From an uncultured Eubacteriales bacterium (lineage in GTDB: Bacteria; Bacillota; Clostridia; Christensenellales; Christensenellaceae): DNA of 10,139 nucleotides. The translations under genes and the position numbers were made by a program. Below are positions 6,464-10,139 of this stretch, in pieces (within the stretch, counting starts at the first letter, position 1; every line of letters begins with the position of its first letter). The stretch covers positions 1 through 10,139 of the forward strand of contig CACZNR010000128.1 of the NCBI GenBank assembly GCA_902782475.1. Reading direction: 5' to 3'. The notes below the pieces were generated by a model. That model ran no database searches. It had not been told where the DNA came from and saw only the letters and a list, made by a program, of their open reading frames with translations.

Positions 6464-7233
6464 TCAGACTTATCGATACACATGCACACCTCTTAAGTGA
6501 CAAGTATGATAATGACAGAGAAGAGCTCTTAAATGAGCTCTCTTTCTCTATGGAGGCAGTGATAGAAAATGCCTCTTCAGTAAGGGAGTTCACAGGAGTG
6601 ATGGATCTTGTGAACAGATATCCGTTCATCTATGGGGCAATAGGGGTCCATCCTGAAGAAGTGGACGGATATGATGAGGATACACTTTCACTCATAAGAG
6701 AGCTGCAGAAGGACAAAAGGATAGTGGCGGTAGGAGAGATAGGACTTGATTACTACTGGGTCAGTGACAACAAGGACCTTCAGGAAAAAGTATTCAGGGA
6801 CCAGCTTGAGCTTGCTATGGAACTGGATAAGCCTGTAGTCATACATGACAGGGAAGCAACAGAGGATATCATAAAGATCCTTAAGGATTACAGTGGACTC
6901 AAAGGAGAGATGCACTGCTTTGTGGGTGACAGGGACGAAGCTTCATTCATACTTGATAAGGGAATGTATCTTGGATATGGCGGGATACTGACATTCAAAA
7001 ATCCGGGAAACATGGAGGATACATTAAGATATGCTCCCCTTGACAGGATACTTCTTGAAACAGACAGTCCTTATCTGTCTCCTGTTCCCATGAGAGGAAA
7101 AAGAAACAGACCCGATAATGTCTTGTATACTGCAAAAAGGATGGCTGAGATCAAGGAATTGGATACAGAAGAGATGATAGAGATCCTGAACTCCAACGCA
7201 AGAGCCCTGTATGGTCTACAGCAGGAGGCTTAG
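6460..7233 (+). CDS. tatD: TatD family metal-dependent hydrolase (DNase/exonuclease)
   Basis: TatD proteins are TIM-barrel amidohydrolase-superfamily nucleases. The E. coli member is a 3'-5' exonuclease linked to repair of oxidised DNA. All expected metal ligands are present: His8 and His10 in DTHAH, Glu93 in GEIGLDY, His129 in KPVVIHDREA, His152 in MHCF, and Asp202 in ETDSPYLSP. The length of 257 residues is normal. The start is inferred as TTG at 6460 because the DTHAH motif begins five codons later, while the first in-frame ATG lies well past it. The TTG shares two bases with the metG TGA stop, and a GGAG at 6446-6449 lies 10 bases upstream. This implies translational coupling to metG. The last 18 bases overlap the convergent gene on the other strand. 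The substrate in this organism is unknown. Confidence 0.93.
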   Translation: MIRLIDTHAHLLSDKYDNDREELLNELSFSMEAVIENASSVREFTGVMDLVNRYPFIYGAIGVHPEEVDGYDEDTLSLIRELQKDKRIVAVGEIGLDYYWVSDNKDLQEKVFRDQLELAMELDKPVVIHDREATEDIIKILKDYSGLKGEMHCFVGDRDEASFILDKGMYLGYGGILTFKNPGNMEDTLRYAPLDRILLETDSPYLSPVPMRGKRNRPDNVLYTAKRMAEIKELDTEEMIEILNSNARALYGLQQEA

Positions 7234-8373
7234 GATCGCATAGACAGCAAATCCGACATAGTTTCCGGCAACGAATCCAAGGATCGAATATATGAGGCCA
7301 ATGGCCAGTACATCATCGTTCTTCAGGAAATGTGAGATAGGAGGCATGAAGGAAGGACTGAATATAGCAGCGGCTCCTGTCATGACGGTGGTATCTGCAT
7401 CTATTCCAAATGGCCTGGAGATGATTATGTGAAGAACAGCTGCTCCAAGCTGCATCAGTACCATGAGTATGAGATAAAACAGAGGATTGTTTGTCTTCGC
7501 TCCGTTAAAGTTTATCATGAGCCCCATGGAAAGACAGAACATATCTATGAAGTGCTGCCCTATGGAATAAAGGCCTTTTGTGCTTCGAATCTTGGGAAGA
7601 AGGGAACCGGCTATTGCAAGAGTGGTAATTCCGAGCATCGGTATTATCTGGTCCTGGAAACTTCCCGTTATGACATAAGAGAGCAGCGTGGAGATGCCCA
7701 CGATAATGATTGCCAGCAGAAATGCAGGCAGTTTTTCTATTATTACGGAAAAATCGACTTTGCCAATTCCTGAAGAAAGAGCATCGTGTGCTTCCTTTCG
7801 TTCCTCTTCGTGACCGGATCTGTCAAAAGGAGGCAGCAGGAGCCTTGAAAGATAAGGAAGTACGAGTACGGTAATGGCAAGATGAACGGACCCTCCGACT
7901 ATGTATGAGGTATTGAGCATGGAGAGTGTGGAATTTGGCAGATGCGCTGCACTTCCCACAGATGCCATATTGAGGAGACCTCCTATGAAGAGACCAGAAA
8001 GGGATGCTATGACCCCGCTGGTGGATCCCTCAAGATATGATCTTGAAAGAAATCCTGCCAGTATGCTTACTGCCATGACTGAAAGGCAGATCAGACCAAA
8101 GGAGATGATCGATTTCTTCGCGACTTTTTTCAGTGAATTGATGTTGATGCTGAAAAGCATGAAGGGAATCGCAAACTTGACGCTCCAGTCAGAAACGGCT
8201 GATATTATGGTCTTGTCCCTGAAGAGTGAACTCAGGGCGATACCAAGGAAAAAGCACATCAAGGATGGTCCCAGGAATCCCAGGACCTTTACCTTGGTGC
8301 AGATATAATACATTATCCTTGGTGTTATGACCAGGAACGCTATCAGCAGTACCGAAAGGAAAATGTCTTTCAT
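7216..8373 (-). CDS. DUF819-like integral membrane protein, putative transporter
   Basis: This is a very hydrophobic 385-residue protein with about ten to twelve membrane segments in two halves, split by a charged loop at about 184-205 (DRSGHEEERKEAHD). By eye it resembles the DUF819 (YjcL-like) family. The first half has a Gly-rich segment (SGLFIGGLLNMASVGSAAHL, 126-145) followed by PNSTLSMLNTSYIVGGSVHLAI. The second half has a matching re-entrant-like segment (about 332-345) and a closing IGLIYSILGFVAGNYVGFA helix. The second-half segment reads GAAAIFSPSFMPP rather than the Gly-Pro-Ala-Thr type I recall for the family, so it may be a divergent branch. The function of DUF819 is not established. 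It starts 25 bases after the alcohol dehydrogenase stop, probably as its operon partner. The start has only a weak AGGA about 10 bases upstream. Distant relatives among other secondary carriers cannot be excluded. Confidence 0.7.
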   Translation of the reverse strand: MKDIFLSVLLIAFLVITPRIMYYICTKVKVLGFLGPSLMCFFLGIALSSLFRDKTIISAVSDWSVKFAIPFMLFSININSLKKVAKKSIISFGLICLSVMAVSILAGFLSRSYLEGSTSGVIASLSGLFIGGLLNMASVGSAAHLPNSTLSMLNTSYIVGGSVHLAITVLVLPYLSRLLLPPFDRSGHEEERKEAHDALSSGIGKVDFSVIIEKLPAFLLAIIIVGISTLLSYVITGSFQDQIIPMLGITTLAIAGSLLPKIRSTKGLYSIGQHFIDMFCLSMGLMINFNGAKTNNPLFYLILMVLMQLGAAVLHIIISRPFGIDADTTVMTGAAAIFSPSFMPPISHFLKNDDVLAIGLIYSILGFVAGNYVGFAVYAILSLLL

Positions 8374-8398
8374 TAAGCTATCATCCTGCAGTTACTTC

Positions 8399-9556
8399 TC
8401 AGAAGCTTGCCTTATAGATCTTAAGGACGTCTTCGCTGGTGAGAGGAACATATACATTTGTAAGATTCAGCTTGTTTGCCATTACTTCCAGCTTGTCCTC
8501 TGTGATCCCGACATCTCTGAGTCTTGATGGGATCCCAAGTGTATCAAAGAAGAATCTTCTGGTTGCTTCGATGCCTTTATGGGCAGTCTCAAACTTGTCT
8601 TCACCGGCAGGTATGTTCCAGACGTTTACAGCGTATTCCACGAATTTGTCCACGGTATCTTCGCTCAGTACATATTCCATCCAGTGAGGTGTGAGTATTG
8701 CAAGTCCTACACCATGGGTGATATCGAAGTATGCTGAGAGTTCATGCTCCATTGGATGAACTGTCCATGGGCATTTCTTTCCGTATCCTACCATGTCGTT
8801 TATAGCCCAGGAGGAAGCCCACATGAGGTTGGCTCTGGCTTCATAGTTCTCTGGCTCTTCAAGAGCTACAGGAGCATACTTTATGACAGTCTTGAGGATG
8901 CCTTCCATGAATCTGTCCTGAAGGAAAGCGTCCTTGACAGGCGTGAAATATGTTTCAAGGGTGTGGCTCATAATGTCAGCTGAACCGGATGCAGTCTGAT
9001 ATTTTGAAACGCTGAAGGTGTACTGAGGGTCCATGATGGCAACTACAGGTCTTGATTCCGGGAAACCGAAGCCAAGCTTGTCATTGGTATCCATGTTTGA
9101 GATAACACCAAATGTATCCATCTCTGAACCTGTTGCTGACAGTGTGAGCACTGCTATTACAGGAAGAAAACCTGTAGGTTTTGCTTTTCTTGTAACTATG
9201 TCCCATGCGTCTCCGTCATAGAATTTTGCAAATGCAACGGCCTTTGCACAGTCGATGGTAGATCCTCCGCCGATGGCAACGACTACATCCACATCATTCT
9301 CCCTGCAGATGGCTGCGCCTCTGTTTACAGTGGTATGTCTTGGGTTTGGTTCTATTCCTGAAAGCTCCACCCACTCTATGCCGTTTTCCTTGAACAGCCC
9401 TGTGATGGTGTCATATATGCCATTTCTTTTGATGCTTCCGCCACCATAGCAGAGCAGGACTTTTTTTCCGTATTCCTTGACTGAAGCAGGTAACTGCTCG
9501 ATCTGGTCTTTTCCGAAATAGACCTTTGTACCAATGTCGTATTTGAAGTTATACAT
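8399..9556 (-). CDS. Iron-containing alcohol dehydrogenase, butanol dehydrogenase/YqhD type
   Basis: This 385-residue group III alcohol dehydrogenase interconverts aldehydes and alcohols, most often working as an aldehyde reductase. The metal ligands are Asp194 and His198 (ASGSADIMSHTLE), His267 (HPMEHE) and His281 (FDITHGVGLAILTP), at positions expected for E. coli YqhD. The cofactor-binding motif GGGSIKRNG at 38-46 is the type found in YqhD and clostridial BdhA/BdhB, which prefer NADPH. A second Gly motif, GGGST, is at 97-101. The length is normal. The start has AAGGAG 8 bases upstream, and an extended -10 promoter lies upstream. It is transcribed away from the phosphoribosyltransferase gene and is followed by the DUF819-like gene. 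The preferred aldehyde (butyraldehyde, methylglyoxal or other) cannot be read from the sequence. Confidence 0.93.
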   Translation of the reverse strand: MYNFKYDIGTKVYFGKDQIEQLPASVKEYGKKVLLCYGGGSIKRNGIYDTITGLFKENGIEWVELSGIEPNPRHTTVNRGAAICRENDVDVVVAIGGGSTIDCAKAVAFAKFYDGDAWDIVTRKAKPTGFLPVIAVLTLSATGSEMDTFGVISNMDTNDKLGFGFPESRPVVAIMDPQYTFSVSKYQTASGSADIMSHTLETYFTPVKDAFLQDRFMEGILKTVIKYAPVALEEPENYEARANLMWASSWAINDMVGYGKKCPWTVHPMEHELSAYFDITHGVGLAILTPHWMEYVLSEDTVDKFVEYAVNVWNIPAGEDKFETAHKGIEATRRFFFDTLGIPSRLRDVGITEDKLEVMANKLNLTNVYVPLTSEDVLKIYKASF

Positions 9557-9586
9557 AAATACTTCTCCTTCCTTATTTCTACAATG

Positions 9587-9616
9587 ATTATATCATAGAT
9601 AAAAAAGACAAGTCAC
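9587..9616 (-). promoter_or_regulatory. Promoter for the alcohol dehydrogenase unit
   Basis: Read on the minus strand, GTGACT (9616-9611) is followed after 18 bases by a perfect TATAAT (9592-9587). A TG extension (TGA) sits directly before the -10 hexamer. The -35 match is 4 of 6, so the extended -10 is the stronger evidence. The ribosome binding site AAGGAG is at 9570-9565. Confidence 0.6.
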
Positions 9617-9618
9617 AG

Positions 9619-9648
9619 TTGCAAAATATGGACGTATCCGTTTAATAT
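9619..9648 (+). promoter_or_regulatory. Possible promoter for the phosphoribosyltransferase gene
   Basis: TTGCAA at 9619-9624 and TAATAT at 9643-9648 are 18 bases apart. Each matches the consensus at 4 of 6 or better. Its -35 lies immediately beside the -35 of the divergent dehydrogenase promoter, so the two could interfere or be co-regulated. The weak -10 keeps confidence low. Confidence 0.35.
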
Positions 9649-9660
9649 AAATGTATAAAG

Positions 9661-9667
9661 AAGGAGG
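9661..9667 (+). promoter_or_regulatory. Ribosome binding site that decides the phosphoribosyltransferase start
   Basis: AAGGAGG lies 7 bases before the ATG at 9675. An in-frame ATG also occurs at 9651, but it precedes this site and would place the Shine-Dalgarno sequence inside the coding region, so 9675 is preferred. Confidence 0.75.
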
Positions 9668-9674
9668 AACGGAA

Positions 9675-10139
9675 ATGGAACTTAAAGACAGGATCGTGGA
9701 AAGACTTCCGAAAAGAAAACTCATAAGATATGACCTTCTGCCTGTGATTACTGACAGAGATCTGTCTAAAGATATAGTGAATACTCTTGCAGAACCATAC
9801 AGGGGAAAGATAGACATGGTGGTGGCACCGGAGGCCATCGGCTGGATACTTGGCAACAAGGTGGCGGACCATCTTGGTGTCGATTTCCTTCCCTTGAGAA
9901 GAGGCAATAAGCTTCCCTACGAAGAGGATGACCTTTACAGGGTGAACTTCATGGACTATCAGCTCAAAAGAAAATCCCTGGAGATAACCAAGGATGCAGA
10001 TCTTACAGGCAGAAAGATACTCATCTGTGATGAATGGATAGAGACAGGAGCGCAGATAAAGGCGGTACTTTCACTGCTTGAGAAATTCGACTGTGAAGTG
10101 AAGGGCATAGCTACCATCTTCATAAGGAACAGTGAGAGG
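9675..10139 (+). CDS. APRT-like phosphoribosyltransferase (3' end outside window)
   Basis: The window holds 155 codons and no stop, so the C-terminus is missing. The protein is a type I phosphoribosyltransferase of the adenine phosphoribosyltransferase group, an enzyme class that joins a nucleobase to PRPP. Recognisable parts are VVAPEAIGWILG at 49-60, matching the APRT GIEARGF-type segment; PLRRGNKLPYEE at 73-84, matching the RKxGKLP loop; and the PRPP-binding motif KILICDEWIETGAQ at 114-127. That motif normally reads as two aspartates followed by a small-residue TGG; here it is Asp-Glu-Trp-Ile-Glu-Thr-Gly-Ala. The fold assignment is firm. The base specificity, or a regulatory rather than catalytic role, is open. 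It is divergently transcribed from the alcohol dehydrogenase, with no obvious functional tie. Confidence 0.8.
   Translation, partial: MELKDRIVERLPKRKLIRYDLLPVITDRDLSKDIVNTLAEPYRGKIDMVVAPEAIGWILGNKVADHLGVDFLPLRRGNKLPYEEDDLYRVNFMDYQLKRKSLEITKDADLTGRKILICDEWIETGAQIKAVLSLLEKFDCEVKGIATIFIRNSER

Noticed and set aside
9593..9907. Minus-strand open frame over the phosphoribosyltransferase start
   Set aside because: It is antisense to a gene with clear motifs and a strong ribosome binding site, and it crosses the divergent promoter region.

Overview
The window looks like chromosomal DNA from an anaerobic Gram-positive bacterium of the Clostridia (Eubacteriales, possibly Lachnospiraceae-like). The evidence is a Bacillota-style gene order (tmk, holB, ricT, trmN6, rsmI, metG, tatD), strong AGGAGG-type ribosome binding sites, a clostridial 2[4Fe-4S] ferredoxin and a butanol-dehydrogenase-type iron alcohol dehydrogenase. 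Species cannot be named from the sequence alone. AUA and AGG are the favoured Ile and Arg codons in the genes inspected.

Region 1 (1-4439, + strand) is a tight housekeeping cluster. tmk, holB and ricT are joined by ATGA stop/start overlaps. A 55-residue ferredoxin gene follows, with its own promoter and a strong intrinsic terminator. Next come trmN6 and rsmI, one base apart, closed by a second terminator. Compared with the Bacillus subtilis cluster (tmk-darA-yaaR-holB-ricT-yabA-trmN6-yazA-rsmI-abrB-metG-tatD), the darA, yaaR, yabA, yazA and abrB genes are absent. The ferredoxin sits where yabA would be.

Region 2 (4440-7233, + strand) holds metG, with its own promoter and no room for a T-box leader, followed by tatD. 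tatD appears to start at a TTG codon that overlaps the metG stop.

Region 3 (7216-9616, - strand) is a two-gene unit: an iron-containing, probably NADPH-dependent alcohol dehydrogenase followed by a DUF819-like multi-spanning membrane protein. The membrane protein gene converges on tatD and overlaps its 3' end by 18 bp.

Region 4 (9557-10139) is a divergent promoter region followed by a + strand APRT-like phosphoribosyltransferase gene that runs off the right edge.

The genes cover dTTP synthesis, clamp loading, RNA processing, rRNA and tRNA modification, tRNA charging and DNA/RNA end processing, followed by a separate metabolic unit. There are no tRNA or rRNA genes, CRISPR arrays, insertion sequences or phage genes. 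Most of the window is ordinary. The least explained parts are the dehydrogenase/DUF819 pair, the ferredoxin in the yabA position and the phosphoribosyltransferase with a divergent PRPP motif.
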